DNA of 64,000 nt from QHXM01 sp032160705 (GCA_032160705.1 JAVHVE010000028.1:6682-70681), one strand, 5' to 3'; numbered from the stretch's first letter, positions 7,640-16,794 are shown. Made by a program: numbers and translations. Notes: generated by a model from the letters alone, not told the origin.

Positions 7640-9007
7640 ATGGAATACACACAGGCGGAAATTTTGCAGACCGTGCGGATGACGGAGATGGAGCATCTGG
7701 ACATCCGTACGGTCACGCTCGGCCTCTCGCTGCGCGATTGCGCTTCAGAGTCGCTGGAGAGAACGGCGGAGCGTGCGCGCGAGAAGATCGAACGCACCGC
7801 CGTGCGGCTCGTCGCCACCGTTGATGAGATCGGCGACGAGGTCGGGATGCGTATCGCCAACAAGAGAATCTCAATCACGCCCGCCGCGATCATCAGTGAG
7901 GGCGCGCGCTCTTCAGGCGATTACATCACGCTCGCGCGGGCGATAGACGAAGCGGCGCGCAATGTCGGAGTTGACTTCATCGGAGGCTACTCGGCACTCG
8001 TGCACAAAGGCTGGACGAACGTTGAAAGCGACTTCATGGATTCTATCCCGGAAGCTCTGGCGACGACCGAGCGTCTCTGCTCTTCTTTGAATGTTGCGAC
8101 GACGCGCGCCGGAATCAACATGGACGCGGTGCGCCGCACGGGAGTTTTAATCAAGGAGATGGCCGAACGCACACGCGAGCGTGGGGGCTTGGCCTGCGCC
8201 AAGTTCGTCTGCTTCGCCAATGCCGTCGAAGACAATCCGTTTATGGCGGGAGCATTTCACGGCATCGGCGAGCCTGAAGTCGTGATTAACGTCGGCGTGT
8301 CAGGTCCAGGCGTGGTCAATCATGCTGTGCGCCATGCGCCAAAGGATTTGCCGCTCGATGAACTGGCTGAGATCATCAAAAAGCTTTCCTTCAGGCTGGC
8401 GCGGGCTGGGGAATTGGTTGGACGAGAAGCGGCGCGGCGGCTCGGCATCCCCTTTGGCATCATTGATCTTTCTTTAGCGCCGACACCTGCGCCCGGCGAT
8501 TCTGTCGCGGACATCCTCGAAGCCTTTGGCTTTGAGCGCGCCGGAACGCACGGAACGACCGCCGCGCTCGCGCTCCTGACCGACGCTGTGAAGAAAGGCG
8601 GCGCGATGGCTTCAGCTTCGGTCGGCGGGATGAGCGGCGCATTCATCCCTGTTTCGGAAGACGCGAGCATGATCGAAGCTGCGCGCGTCGGCGCATTGTC
8701 ACTAGATAAATTGGAAGCGTGGACGAGCGTCTGCTCGGTCGGCATTGACATGGTCGCCGTGCCGGGTGCGACTTCCGCCGAAACCATAGCCGCGATCATT
8801 GCAGACGAGATGGCTATAGGTGTGATGAACAATAAGACGACAGCCGTGCGCATCATCCCCGTGCCGGGGCGTGAGGTCGGCGAGATGGTCGAGTTCGGCG
8901 GCCTGCTCGGCACAGCGCCGATCATGCCTGTCAACAAATTCTCCTCCGATGTCTTTATTCGTCGCGGCGGGCGCATTCCAGCGCCGATTCACTCTTTAAG
9001 GAATTGA
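7640..9007 (+). CDS. UPF0210 / DUF711 family protein
   Basis: The full-length 455-residue member of UPF0210 (DUF711) is identified by its overall sequence: ETIRMT-like start (EILQTVRMTEMEHLDIRTVTLG), CAKFVCFANAVEDNPFMAGAFHG, GVSGPGVV and the C-terminal AVRIIPVPGREVGEMVEFGGLLG. Structures of the family show a pyruvate-formate-lyase-like barrel, but no reaction is established. UPF0210 genes usually sit beside UPF0237 ACT genes, as here, with the zinc-ribbon gene in between. It is the last gene of the BMC operon. The Uma2 gene downstream is convergent. Confidence 0.92.
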   Translation: MEYTQAEILQTVRMTEMEHLDIRTVTLGLSLRDCASESLERTAERAREKIERTAVRLVATVDEIGDEVGMRIANKRISITPAAIISEGARSSGDYITLARAIDEAARNVGVDFIGGYSALVHKGWTNVESDFMDSIPEALATTERLCSSLNVATTRAGINMDAVRRTGVLIKEMAERTRERGGLACAKFVCFANAVEDNPFMAGAFHGIGEPEVVINVGVSGPGVVNHAVRHAPKDLPLDELAEIIKKLSFRLARAGELVGREAARRLGIPFGIIDLSLAPTPAPGDSVADILEAFGFERAGTHGTTAALALLTDAVKKGGAMASASVGGMSGAFIPVSEDASMIEAARVGALSLDKLEAWTSVCSVGIDMVAVPGATSAETIAAIIADEMAIGVMNNKTTAVRIIPVPGREVGEMVEFGGLLGTAPIMPVNKFSSDVFIRRGGRIPAPIHSLRN

Positions 9008-9089
9008 GCGCGTCTTCCAACTTCGGATAGTGACGACAGAGTGAGGAGTATTATCAAGTCATTCGGTAAGCTGCCTCATGGTGCTCGGC

Positions 9090-9662
9090 CTATGAGAAAG
9101 TGACTTTGTCGTAGACTTCTCGAAGAGCGAGTGAGCAACTAATAGATGTAAGCTCGACCGTACCTTCCGGCGCGCGATGGTCTGACAGCAGCCAACGTTC
9201 GTCAGGTTGTTTGACGTACTGCTCAATCCTGCGTTCATCCTGTGCGACCAATAAATATTCGGCCAGGGATTCAAGCGTTCGATAAAAGCCGAACTTCTTA
9301 CCCCGGTCATATAACTCCGTGGATTCAGAAAGCACCTCGATGATGACAGTTGGATTCAACAACGTGTCCACGTAATCATCTTCAAATTGGGGCTCATCAC
9401 AAACAACCACCACATCAGGATAGGTATACAAGCGAGTTGAGGGAATTCTGACGCGCATATCGCCGGAGTATGTCTCGCACGGGCGTCCTTTTAACTGTCG
9501 CCTGAGTTCACCACTGATATTGACGACGATGAGATTATGCTTTCGGCTCGCTCCGGTCATCGCTACTACTTCGCCGTCAACATACTCGTTTTTATATTCA
9601 GCTTTACGTTCAAGAGCCAAATACTCTTCAGGCGTTAAGTAAGTTGTCGGTTGGCTGGACAT
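9090..9662 (-). CDS. Uma2-family (DUF820) nuclease-like protein
   Basis: The 190-residue protein has the Uma2 layout: TPEEYLALERKAEYKNEYVDGEVV, the PD motif YPDVVVV, the acidic IIEVLSEST strand and a C-terminal Leu-rich end. The fold is PD-(D/E)XK nuclease-like. The family is hugely expanded in cyanobacteria and some acidobacteria, is often linked with mobile DNA, and has no settled cellular function. It stands alone here, convergent to the DUF711 gene. Confidence 0.92.
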   Translation of the reverse strand: MSSQPTTYLTPEEYLALERKAEYKNEYVDGEVVAMTGASRKHNLIVVNISGELRRQLKGRPCETYSGDMRVRIPSTRLYTYPDVVVVCDEPQFEDDYVDTLLNPTVIIEVLSESTELYDRGKKFGFYRTLESLAEYLLVAQDERRIEQYVKQPDERWLLSDHRAPEGTVELTSISCSLALREVYDKVTFS

Positions 9663-9758
9663 GAGCTATCCCTAAATCTCGGAATTATCCTGACTGGAAT
9701 ATATCACGAGTATTGAAAGTAAGCGTAAGCGCCAATCCGTAATTCGCTCTCCAGACCT

Positions 9759-12047
9759 TTAGCCTTTCCGCTTGTTCCGGCCTTCACCGGTGGGAATGCG
9801 GATGATACTGCGCAGGCGTCGTTGTGCCGGCTTTCTGGCGCTGAGCAGGTCTTGATGTCTGGTGTTGAGAATAGCGATCAGCGCCTGGTGCGTGGTGCCT
9901 AGCAGCCGGGCTGCGCGAGTGACGCCGCCCTGCGTTGAATCAAGCGCGCGCCGAATCAAAGTCTTCTCATAGTGCAAGACCTCTTCGACCAGCGAACAGC
10001 CTTTCCAGGCGTCTGCGAATCCGGCTTTCCGGGTCTGGCGAAGCGCAATCAACTCGATGGCGTCGGCTGAAATCTGCGCGCCGTCCGCCGCTTCGAGAAA
10101 GGTGCGCTCGACGAGGGAATGCAATTCGCGGACGTTGCCTGCGAGGGGCAATCGCCGCATGGCTTCCAAACTGGCAGGGGTGAAGTGGACGCGCTTCTGA
10201 TGACGGCGGCACGCTTCCTCGATGAAGTATTCTGCGATAGCAGAGATGTCTTCAGCGCGGTCTCTGAGCGGCGGAATATTCAGGTGAAAAGTTTGTAAGC
10301 GGTAGAGCAAGTCGTCACGAAACTTGCCTTGAGCCATCTGCTCTTTAAGATTGTGATTGGTGGCGGCGATGATTCGCACGTTGACGTGCTCCGGTGCAGT
10401 AGCTCCGATGGGATGGATTTCGCCGCGTTCGATCAAGCGTAGCAACTTCCCCTGGTTGGGTCTGCTCAATTCACCGATTTCATCCAGCAGCAGTGTCCCG
10501 CCTGCCGCTTCGCGCACCGCTCCCGGATAATCCTCAATGGCGTCGGCGAAGCTCCCCCTCTTATGACCGAACAACTGCGACTCGATCAGCGTGTCGGTCA
10601 ACGCTGCGCAGTTAATCGCCACAAACTGTCCGGCGCGTCCGCTCCACTCATGAATCAGGCGCGCCATGATTTCCTTGCCCGTTCCGGTCTCGCCCGTTAG
10701 CAGGACAGTGCCGTCCGTCATTGCCATTCGCTGCGCTTGACGCAACAACATGGCTGTTCCCTCAGCCACATAAACAAAATTCGGCGGCTCTGTGGCCGCG
10801 CGCGCCTGCCGGACTTCGAGCACCTGCCGCGCACATTCGCGCAAACGCGCAATCGTCTCCGAGTGTTGCGTTCGGGATAGCAATCCATCTGCCCTGCTGT
10901 ACACCCCGCGCAATTCGTTTTCAGTCAGCCGTTCTTTCAACTCCTCAATCAACGTCAGCGCCGCCCGCCCCGCGCCCTCCAAATCGCCCGCCTGCTCGGC
11001 AACTTCCGTTGCGCGCTCAAGCGTCATCCGCGCCTGTTCGTGCTGCTCCAACCGCGCCAGCGCCACCCCATGCGTCGTCAACGCCTCGGCCAGCAACGCC
11101 TGCTCCCCGCCCTTCTCCAACGTGCGGACAGCCAACTTGATTACCTTTTCAGCTTCAGAGTTTCGCCCCTGCGCTAGCAAAGCACGCGCCCGCGTCTCAT
11201 CTACTTGAGCACTGTGAACTTCATCTTTAAGGCTGGTGAAAAGTCGGCGGGCACGATCAAGGTGCTTGTAGGCTTCATCGAACTTGCTAGCTTTGAGGAA
11301 AAGAAAACCTAAATTGTTTTCGACGGCGGCACGGTAGCTTGTGTGACCGGCCTGCTCAAAATGATAGCTAGCTGCTGCATACTCAACAAGCGCTCGATCA
11401 ATGTAGTCTTCACGTTTCTCTAACGCGCCAAGATTTTTAAGCGCAGTGGCTAGCTCCACATGAAAGCGTCCTCTGAGTGAGTGATCGTTAATAACCTCAA
11501 ACAATGGCGCAGCCTCACTTAAGATATGAAGGGCGTCATTAAGCCTCTGATCCGACATCTCGACTATGGCACTACGCTGCAAAGCTACAGCCTTCAGCTT
11601 ACTCTCCACATCGGTAAGATGGCTCAATGCTTCTCGCAACGTAATACGCGCTTCATCGAATGCGCCCTCGCGCCAGTAACAGTACGCAAGTTCTATTTGA
11701 GCTTCAGCGACCTTTGTTGTCTCTGCCAGTTTCTCGAAAATTGATATGCACTCGCTGATGAGGTCTTTCGCCGTCTCTTGCGCTCCAGCAGTCTGCTTGG
11801 CGCTGCCTATCCATCCTGACAGCGTACCAGCACGCAGAAGCACTTCTGCTGCCGTGCATTCATCCAATCCATCAAGGACGGGGCGCTCACCGATGCGCTG
11901 CCACAATTCGCCCAAGGCTCCCCGCGCTGCTTCGTAGTTGCCTGCTTCCTCCAACTCCTTTGCGAGAATACAACGCAGCCGCGTTCGTTCGCTGTGATCG
12001 AGTTCGGGGTTATCTATTTGGCGAAGCCGATTAGGCGTTAAACTCAT
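9759..12047 (-). CDS. TPR-AAA+ (sigma-54 activator-like) regulator lacking GAFTGA
   Basis: About 400 N-terminal residues are TPR-like helical repeats, a likely sensor. A sigma-54-activator AAA+ domain follows: Walker A GETGTGKE, Walker B GGTLLLDEIGELS and the arginine-finger region FRDDLLYRL. Then comes a Fis-type helix-turn-helix (RRALDSTQGGVTRAARLLG). The loop that normally reads GAFTGA and contacts sigma-54 reads GSFADA (about 10539-10556), so classical activation of sigma-54 polymerase is doubtful. TyrR-like proteins that lack GAFTGA act on sigma-70 promoters instead. It diverges from a small secreted-peptide gene 132 bases away, which is its most obvious target (inference). Confidence 0.88.
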   Translation of the reverse strand: MSLTPNRLRQIDNPELDHSERTRLRCILAKELEEAGNYEAARGALGELWQRIGERPVLDGLDECTAAEVLLRAGTLSGWIGSAKQTAGAQETAKDLISECISIFEKLAETTKVAEAQIELAYCYWREGAFDEARITLREALSHLTDVESKLKAVALQRSAIVEMSDQRLNDALHILSEAAPLFEVINDHSLRGRFHVELATALKNLGALEKREDYIDRALVEYAAASYHFEQAGHTSYRAAVENNLGFLFLKASKFDEAYKHLDRARRLFTSLKDEVHSAQVDETRARALLAQGRNSEAEKVIKLAVRTLEKGGEQALLAEALTTHGVALARLEQHEQARMTLERATEVAEQAGDLEGAGRAALTLIEELKERLTENELRGVYSRADGLLSRTQHSETIARLRECARQVLEVRQARAATEPPNFVYVAEGTAMLLRQAQRMAMTDGTVLLTGETGTGKEIMARLIHEWSGRAGQFVAINCAALTDTLIESQLFGHKRGSFADAIEDYPGAVREAAGGTLLLDEIGELSRPNQGKLLRLIERGEIHPIGATAPEHVNVRIIAATNHNLKEQMAQGKFRDDLLYRLQTFHLNIPPLRDRAEDISAIAEYFIEEACRRHQKRVHFTPASLEAMRRLPLAGNVRELHSLVERTFLEAADGAQISADAIELIALRQTRKAGFADAWKGCSLVEEVLHYEKTLIRRALDSTQGGVTRAARLLGTTHQALIAILNTRHQDLLSARKPAQRRLRSIIRIPTGEGRNKRKG

Positions 12048-12109
12048 GTGAGGGTTACCTTTCTCTTTTTTCGCAAAAGTCGTTGCAGGACGTTATCAAT
12101 TACCCGATA

Positions 12110-12118
12110 TGGTATTAT
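12110..12118 (+). promoter_or_regulatory. Possible extended -10 promoter for small peptide gene
   Basis: TGGTATTAT matches an extended -10 element and lies about 60 bases before the start codon of the small peptide gene. No good -35 box sits at the right spacing, and no GG-N10-GC sigma-54 site was seen in this intergenic region. Confidence 0.35.
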
Positions 12119-12179
12119 GCGCCCGCTTGATTTAACAGACTGGGTCATGACCTGTCCAGTATTTTCTAGGAGAACATCT

Positions 12180-12395
12180 ATGAAATATCTACGTCACTTC
12201 TGTATGGCTACAATTCTGACCTTCACGCTCACCTTTTCTACTTTTGCAGGTGATATACATTGCGGAGTTGTTTCAGAATCACCTTCACAGCAAACATCAG
12301 TCGCGGGCGATATGGCTACCGGAGCCACCGTGACTGTTGACCCGATAACGGGGCTTGCGTTGGATATCCTGCAAAATTTACTGTCACTGTTCTAA
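12180..12395 (+). CDS. Small secreted peptide, 71 aa
   Basis: The start ATG at 12180 has a good ribosome-binding site (TAGGAGA). A signal peptide is evident: basic MKYLRH, a hydrophobic core MATILTFTLTFSTFA, and cleavage probably after AFA or AGD. The mature part is about 48 residues, has one Cys, and ends in a hydrophobic helix (PITGLALDILQNLLSLF). I do not recognise a family. Its divergence from the TPR-AAA+ regulator suggests control by it. The hydrophobic C-terminus could be membrane-active or a signal, which is conjecture. Confidence 0.65.
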   Translation: MKYLRHFCMATILTFTLTFSTFAGDIHCGVVSESPSQQTSVAGDMATGATVTVDPITGLALDILQNLLSLF

Positions 12396-12941
12396 GCAGT
12401 CTCCGCTGAGCCTGGATCATTGTGCGCTGCTGTGATCGCCTCATATGCGGCTCAGTATAAGTGTGTGCAGAGATGTCGCCGGAAATTACTACTGATGCCC
12501 GGCGAGGGGGCGCTCACAGCCGCGCAGCTTAACTTTCCAGCGCGCGAAATGCAATACCGAAATTCACGGGCGCACCCAATAGTAACTAGACAGGGTTAAT
12601 GAGCTGAAGGAAACTCTGACGATCTTCCGGCAAAACGTGGGCTAGAGTACGAAGCGCGACCTCATCTTTCTAACTGGATTGCAGCAAGCTTCTTAACTCT
12701 TGTAACCGAGCTGTCCATAGAGCAAGCAGACTCAATCTCCATATACTTTAAGAATAATCAGATTCGCCAACGAATCCTCAAATCGGCCATAAAATCATTG
12801 TTGACAGGATTCGGACTAAGGCGTATAGAGGCATCATCGCTATTTTCTGTTCACCTTGCAGCAAGCTGCGGGGCGATTCGCTGGCGAAATCCTCAGATTC
12901 CGTTAGCCTCATATAATCAATATTACAGCGCAGGAGGAACT
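12396..12941. other. Long intergenic region with promoter for the 12942 gene
   Basis: No gene is supported. The open frame running back to 12798 is discounted because the strong ribosome-binding site is at 12931. A consensus-like promoter lies at 12801-12829. Confidence 0.5.
12801..12829 (+). promoter_or_regulatory. Sigma-70-type promoter
   Basis: TTGACA at 12801-12806 and TATAGA at 12824-12829 are separated by exactly 17 bases. It would transcribe the 12942-14944 gene pair with a leader of roughly 100 bases. Confidence 0.5.
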
Positions 12942-13736
12942 ATGTGGATTAAGGCTTTGCATAGGCACGGAGGCAAAAACCATTTGGGCGTTTTGATGGT
13001 CATGACGACGCTCAATATTTTACTCATTGCCTTTCTAGTTAGTTCTCAAGGATTCTCTTCCGTAACAGCGTTCGGTGACACCCATCTATCGCTACAATCA
13101 CCAATGGTTTCAGTAGCCGCGCAAGCAGATGTCCCATTACACATCACAATAGAAAGCGTTGATGCTTCAAACCCCTTAGCACCTCAAGTCAACTATGCAG
13201 TGCAAAACACCAGCGGCAAACCGATTCGAGCGTACACCGTGCTAGAAGAGACAGCAACAAATTCTTCAAGAGGGAAATTTTCCACAGTCACAAATCTAAC
13301 ATCAACCGAACAGATTTTGCAGCCTCAATTATCGAGTCGGGAGACCTTCGGTGGACAAAGCTTCACAGAGCCTCTCCTAAGCTTAACTTTGTCAATAGAC
13401 TTCGTTGAGTTCGGTGATGGCACTACGTGGGGTCACGACACGCAACAGTCTGCCGAAAATATAGCAGGCCAGCGCGCGGGAGGGCGCGCAACGCTCAAAA
13501 AATTGCGTGAGCTATTCACGCAGCAGGGGGCTGATGACGTTGTAGCCATTGCGAAACAGAAAAACGTAGAGGTTGTCGTTCCATCCGCAGATCGCTCTAA
13601 CGCATGGCAAGACGGCTTCAGAATTGGACATAATACCATCCTATACCGTCTCAAAGTTGCACACGAGAAAGGGGGTTCAACTCAACTTGCCTCTGAACTA
13701 AAAAAACCATTTGATGCTTCGGACGGGAGGCAATAA
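12942..13736 (+). CDS. Membrane-anchored hypothetical protein
   Basis: ATG 12942 follows a perfect AGGAGG (12932-12937), so the longer frame upstream is not used. The 264-residue product has a signal-anchor (about residues 16-38, GVLMVMTTLNILLIAFLVSS) and a beta-rich extracytoplasmic domain, with a few charged helical turns near residue 190. I recognise no family. It forms a two-gene unit with the Cys-rich protein that starts 2 bases after its stop. Confidence 0.75.
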   Translation: MWIKALHRHGGKNHLGVLMVMTTLNILLIAFLVSSQGFSSVTAFGDTHLSLQSPMVSVAAQADVPLHITIESVDASNPLAPQVNYAVQNTSGKPIRAYTVLEETATNSSRGKFSTVTNLTSTEQILQPQLSSRETFGGQSFTEPLLSLTLSIDFVEFGDGTTWGHDTQQSAENIAGQRAGGRATLKKLRELFTQQGADDVVAIAKQKNVEVVVPSADRSNAWQDGFRIGHNTILYRLKVAHEKGGSTQLASELKKPFDASDGRQ

Positions 13737-13738
13737 AG

Positions 13739-14944
13739 ATGAGACAGCATAGATTACAGACAATACTGCTTGGAATGCTTGTCATTCTTTCAATTGCAAG
13801 CGTGGTGGTAGTTCTCGCACAAAGACAAAGGCCAACGTTACAGGTAGGAACTCCAAGCTGTACCACTTATTTTGAAGAAAGCGGTGTTGAATGTCGTGAC
13901 CTTTTTTGCCATTACGGAACTATTTATGCTTCACAAGAATGCACTCCCGACCCTGCTATGCAAAAAACCACACTTTGTCAACATGTGCCAGCTACTTGCG
14001 GCGACGTAACTCCAATACACTGCAATTCTCAAACCAAAGCTTCATACTCCTATGTCTGCGAAGGAATATTGCGTGTAAGAACGTCGGAGATAACTTGTCC
14101 TGTTACCTGTTATAAATATTGTCCCACTCCTACCATCCCCAAGCCTTGTAGCGCTGCTACATGGGATACGAAGTATTGTGAGTGGAACGAGTCAGGGTGT
14201 GGACAAATTGCTGAAAACTGCATCAACTCAGGTGGGTATTGGAACTCCCTAACAAATACCTGTTCCGAAACCGGCACTTGCCCGGATAGCTGTAGCGGCC
14301 CGTTCAACTCCGGCTGCACCCCGGCAGACTTCTGCCTCTACGAGGATGGCTGCGGAGACCCCAGCCTCGCTTACAACGGCAGAGGCTGTTGCTGTTCAGC
14401 CTCTTCTCCCATCCTCATTGACACGAGGGGCGATGGCTTCAATCTGACCAATACTGCCACTGGCGTCACCTTCGACCTCGACAGTAACGGCACAGCGGAA
14501 CTGTTGCCGTGGACGGCTCAGGGGTCGGATGACGCCTGGTTAGCACTAGACCGTGATGGCAATGGCTTAATTGATAATGGGACAGAACTGTTCGGCAACT
14601 TCACGGCGCAGCCCGCCTCAGCTACCCCTAATGGCTTTCTGGCACTGAGAGAGTATGACAAGGTTGAGAAGGGCGGTAATGCTGATGGAGTGATTGATAG
14701 CAGGGATACGATCTTCTCCAGCCTGCGGCTGTGGCAGGACATGAATCACAACGGCGTCTCTGAGCTAGGGGAGTTGCATAGCTTGCCAGAGCTAGGAGTA
14801 GATAAACTGGAGTTGGAGTATAAAGAGTCAAAGAGGACAGACCAGTACGGCAATCAGTTTCGGTATCGGGCGAAAGTCAGAGATGCGCATGATGTCAAGG
14901 TGGGGCGTTGGGCATGGGATGTGTTCCTTCGCGCCGCTCCATAG
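13739..14944 (+). CDS. Secreted Cys-rich protein with EF-hand-like C-terminal module
   Basis: A signal peptide is clear (hydrophobic core near residues 8-27). Residues 40-220 contain about 24 cysteines in short spacings, suggesting many disulfides. The last 180 residues contain repeated calcium-loop-like segments (DTRGDGFNL, DLDSNGTAE, DRDGNGLIDNGTE, NADGVIDSRD, DMNHNGVSE). From memory this module recurs at the C-terminus of secreted acidobacterial proteins. A calcium-stabilised surface protein is inferred, and its binding partner is unknown. GGGAGG before the ATG supports the start. Confidence 0.82.
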   Translation: MRQHRLQTILLGMLVILSIASVVVVLAQRQRPTLQVGTPSCTTYFEESGVECRDLFCHYGTIYASQECTPDPAMQKTTLCQHVPATCGDVTPIHCNSQTKASYSYVCEGILRVRTSEITCPVTCYKYCPTPTIPKPCSAATWDTKYCEWNESGCGQIAENCINSGGYWNSLTNTCSETGTCPDSCSGPFNSGCTPADFCLYEDGCGDPSLAYNGRGCCCSASSPILIDTRGDGFNLTNTATGVTFDLDSNGTAELLPWTAQGSDDAWLALDRDGNGLIDNGTELFGNFTAQPASATPNGFLALREYDKVEKGGNADGVIDSRDTIFSSLRLWQDMNHNGVSELGELHSLPELGVDKLELEYKESKRTDQYGNQFRYRAKVRDAHDVKVGRWAWDVFLRAAP

Positions 14945-15368
14945 ATGCGGTAAAACTAAAAAATCTGACCGCCTAATCATTATCGGGCGAACAGAGAAAG
15001 GCAACAGGAGCCCGGGGGCGGCGCTCTCATCCGCCACAGTGAAAGCCTGTCGCAGCAAAGCCAGCTTCAGTAAACCCCCGACCACCATGCCTGGAGATCA
15101 GATGTCTATAACTCGTTGCTGTAAATTTAACCCACTTACCATTCTGATGAACCTTACACCGGAAGCCGGGTAAAACAGGTGATGTGATTTCACCCTCACC
15201 AGTAAGATTAGCTGCTAGAGCAAGAGTGCACCCTCCAAACGATATATCCCTCAGCGCAGAGAAAGCGCCTAACATTAATTTCTAAAGCGCATCGCGCGGG
15301 GCAGGCGGCTTCGTGCTACTATAACTGCGCTCTCGCCCATTCAGTTAATCTTGTTGGAAAGGTTTATT
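14945..15368. other. Intergenic region, possible decayed gene fragment
   Basis: No intact gene was found. A minus-strand open frame (15027-15275) contains GEITSPVLPGFRCKV, which resembles the C-terminal strand of Uma2 proteins, so a remnant is possible. A GGAAAGG ribosome-binding site for the next shell gene ends at 15362. Confidence 0.3.
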
Positions 15369-15692
15369 ATGGAAGCACTCGGCATGGTGGAATGCATGGG
15401 ACTCGTGGCGATGATCGAGGCGGCGGATGCAATGGTCAAGGCCGCAAACGTCACGCTCGTTGGCTATGAGAAGATTGATGCGGGGCTGGTGACGGCGATT
15501 GTGCGCGGCGAGGTCGCGGCTGTCAAAAGCGCGGTTGACGCGGGCGCAGCCGCCGCGTCTCGCGTCGGGACAGTCGTCGCCACGCACGTCATCCCGCGCC
15601 CGCACATGGATGTGGATCAGGGTCTTCCTGTGCTGAAGACCGGCGAGACCACCAGGAAGAAGATCAGCGGATCAGTCAGGGCGAAAAAGTAA
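15369..15692 (+). CDS. Second BMC-H shell protein, detached from the BMC operon
   Basis: A single BMC domain (MEALGMVECMGLVAMIEAAD..., KAANVTLVGYEKIDAGLV, VIPRPHMDVD) is followed by a short basic tail (KKISGSVRAKK). It resembles the 2978 protein closely in the core but differs in the tail and in some pore-side positions. It probably forms hexamers that mix with the first shell protein. It lies about 12 kb from the main operon between a secreted-protein gene and corA. The start ATG 15369 fits the conserved N-terminus, and the in-frame start nine bases or more upstream is unlikely. Confidence 0.93.
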   Translation: MEALGMVECMGLVAMIEAADAMVKAANVTLVGYEKIDAGLVTAIVRGEVAAVKSAVDAGAAAASRVGTVVATHVIPRPHMDVDQGLPVLKTGETTRKKISGSVRAKK

Positions 15693-15694
15693 AC

Positions 15695-15803
15695 GAAAGG
15701 CAGAAGACAGGAGTCAGAAGTCAGAATAAATATGCGGAGAACCGCTCTAACAGATTTTCTTTTATTCTGACTTCTGTCTTCTGACTCCTGTCTCCTGCTT
15801 TTC
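15695..15803. repeat. Heptad palindrome E6 (CAGAAGA/CAGGAGT type)
   Basis: GCAGAAGACAGGAGTCAG-like arms are matched by CTGACTTCTGTCTTCTG-like arms. The inner part has GCGGAGAACCGC and CAGATTTTCTTTT, which recur in elements E7, E8, E12 and E13. It lies between the shell gene and corA. Confidence 0.9.
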
Positions 15804-15822
15804 GGATGGAGGCTACCCGCGA

Positions 15823-16794
15823 GTGATTACGACCATTTGTCTGGATAGCGCGGAGAAGAAGTTTACCGAAAACTTTCCGGCGGCTGACATCAGCGAGTAT
15901 TGCCTGTCCGAGCGCAACGTCGTCTGGGCTGACGTCAACGACCCGACAAGTCAGGATTTTATCGAACTCGCCGAAGAGTTTAATTTCCATCCTCTCTCAA
16001 TTGAAGATTGCCAGCAGACTCACCAGCGACCAAAGGTTGAAGAATATCCGGGCTATTACTTCATTGTCCTTTACGAAGCCGAGCTGGTAGGGCCTCACGA
16101 CCATCTTGAGCTGCGCGAGCTGAATATCTTTCTCGGCTCAAACTATCTCGTGACGGTTCACAGCCGCCCCATCCGCGCCACCGAGACCGCGAGCCGCCTG
16201 TGGCATGAATGGATGGATAGGTCAGAACACGGAGCGGGGCTGCTCGCCTACCTTTTGATGGATGCGATTGTTGACGATTACATGCCGCTGCTGGACATCT
16301 TGAGCGAGCGGATGGACGACCTTGAAGATCAAATCTTCGGCGAGTTCAAGCCTGAATCAATCGAAGAAATCTTTCGTATCAAAAAGCAGTTGCTCCACCT
16401 GCGCCGCTCCATTACGCCGCTGAGAGATGTCTTCAATACCATGCTCAGGCGCGAGCAGCCCATCTTCGCGCGCGAAACTTACGTCTATTTTCAGGATGTC
16501 TTCGATCACATCATCCGCGTGGCCGACACCATTGACACTCTGCGCGACATGCTCAGCTCCACAATGGACGCATACCTCTCCGTGCAGGGCAATCGCATGA
16601 ACATCATTATGAAGCGTCTGACTTCGATTGCGACGATTCTCATGTCCGTCACGCTCATCGCGGGAATCTACGGGATGAACTTCGTTCACATGCCGGAGCT
16701 TGGCTGGAAATACGGCTACGTTTTCGCGCTCTCCTGGATGTTCGTTATCGGGGTGGGGCTTTACTTTTATTTCAGGAAGAGGAACTGGCTGTGA
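15823..16794 (+). CDS. corA: CorA-family magnesium/cobalt transporter
   Basis: The 323-residue protein has a soluble N-terminal domain, a long helical stalk and two C-terminal transmembrane segments. The pore signature GMN (IAGIYGMNFVHMPELGWKYG) lies near residue 285. It would form a pentameric channel in the inner membrane. GTG 15823 is chosen because GGAGG precedes it and the next Met is far inside. The gene downstream overlaps the stop codon by four bases. Confidence 0.95.
   Translation: MITTICLDSAEKKFTENFPAADISEYCLSERNVVWADVNDPTSQDFIELAEEFNFHPLSIEDCQQTHQRPKVEEYPGYYFIVLYEAELVGPHDHLELRELNIFLGSNYLVTVHSRPIRATETASRLWHEWMDRSEHGAGLLAYLLMDAIVDDYMPLLDILSERMDDLEDQIFGEFKPESIEEIFRIKKQLLHLRRSITPLRDVFNTMLRREQPIFARETYVYFQDVFDHIIRVADTIDTLRDMLSSTMDAYLSVQGNRMNIIMKRLTSIATILMSVTLIAGIYGMNFVHMPELGWKYGYVFALSWMFVIGVGLYFYFRKRNWL

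Noticed and set aside
12798..12941. N-terminal extension of the 12942 gene
   Set aside because: A strong AGGAGG is placed for ATG 12942, a likely promoter at 12801-12829 overlaps the extension, and the extension lacks coding character.
15027..15275. Small minus-strand frame with Uma2-like C-terminal words
   Set aside because: Only about 15 residues look similar, so it is kept as a possible remnant, not a gene.
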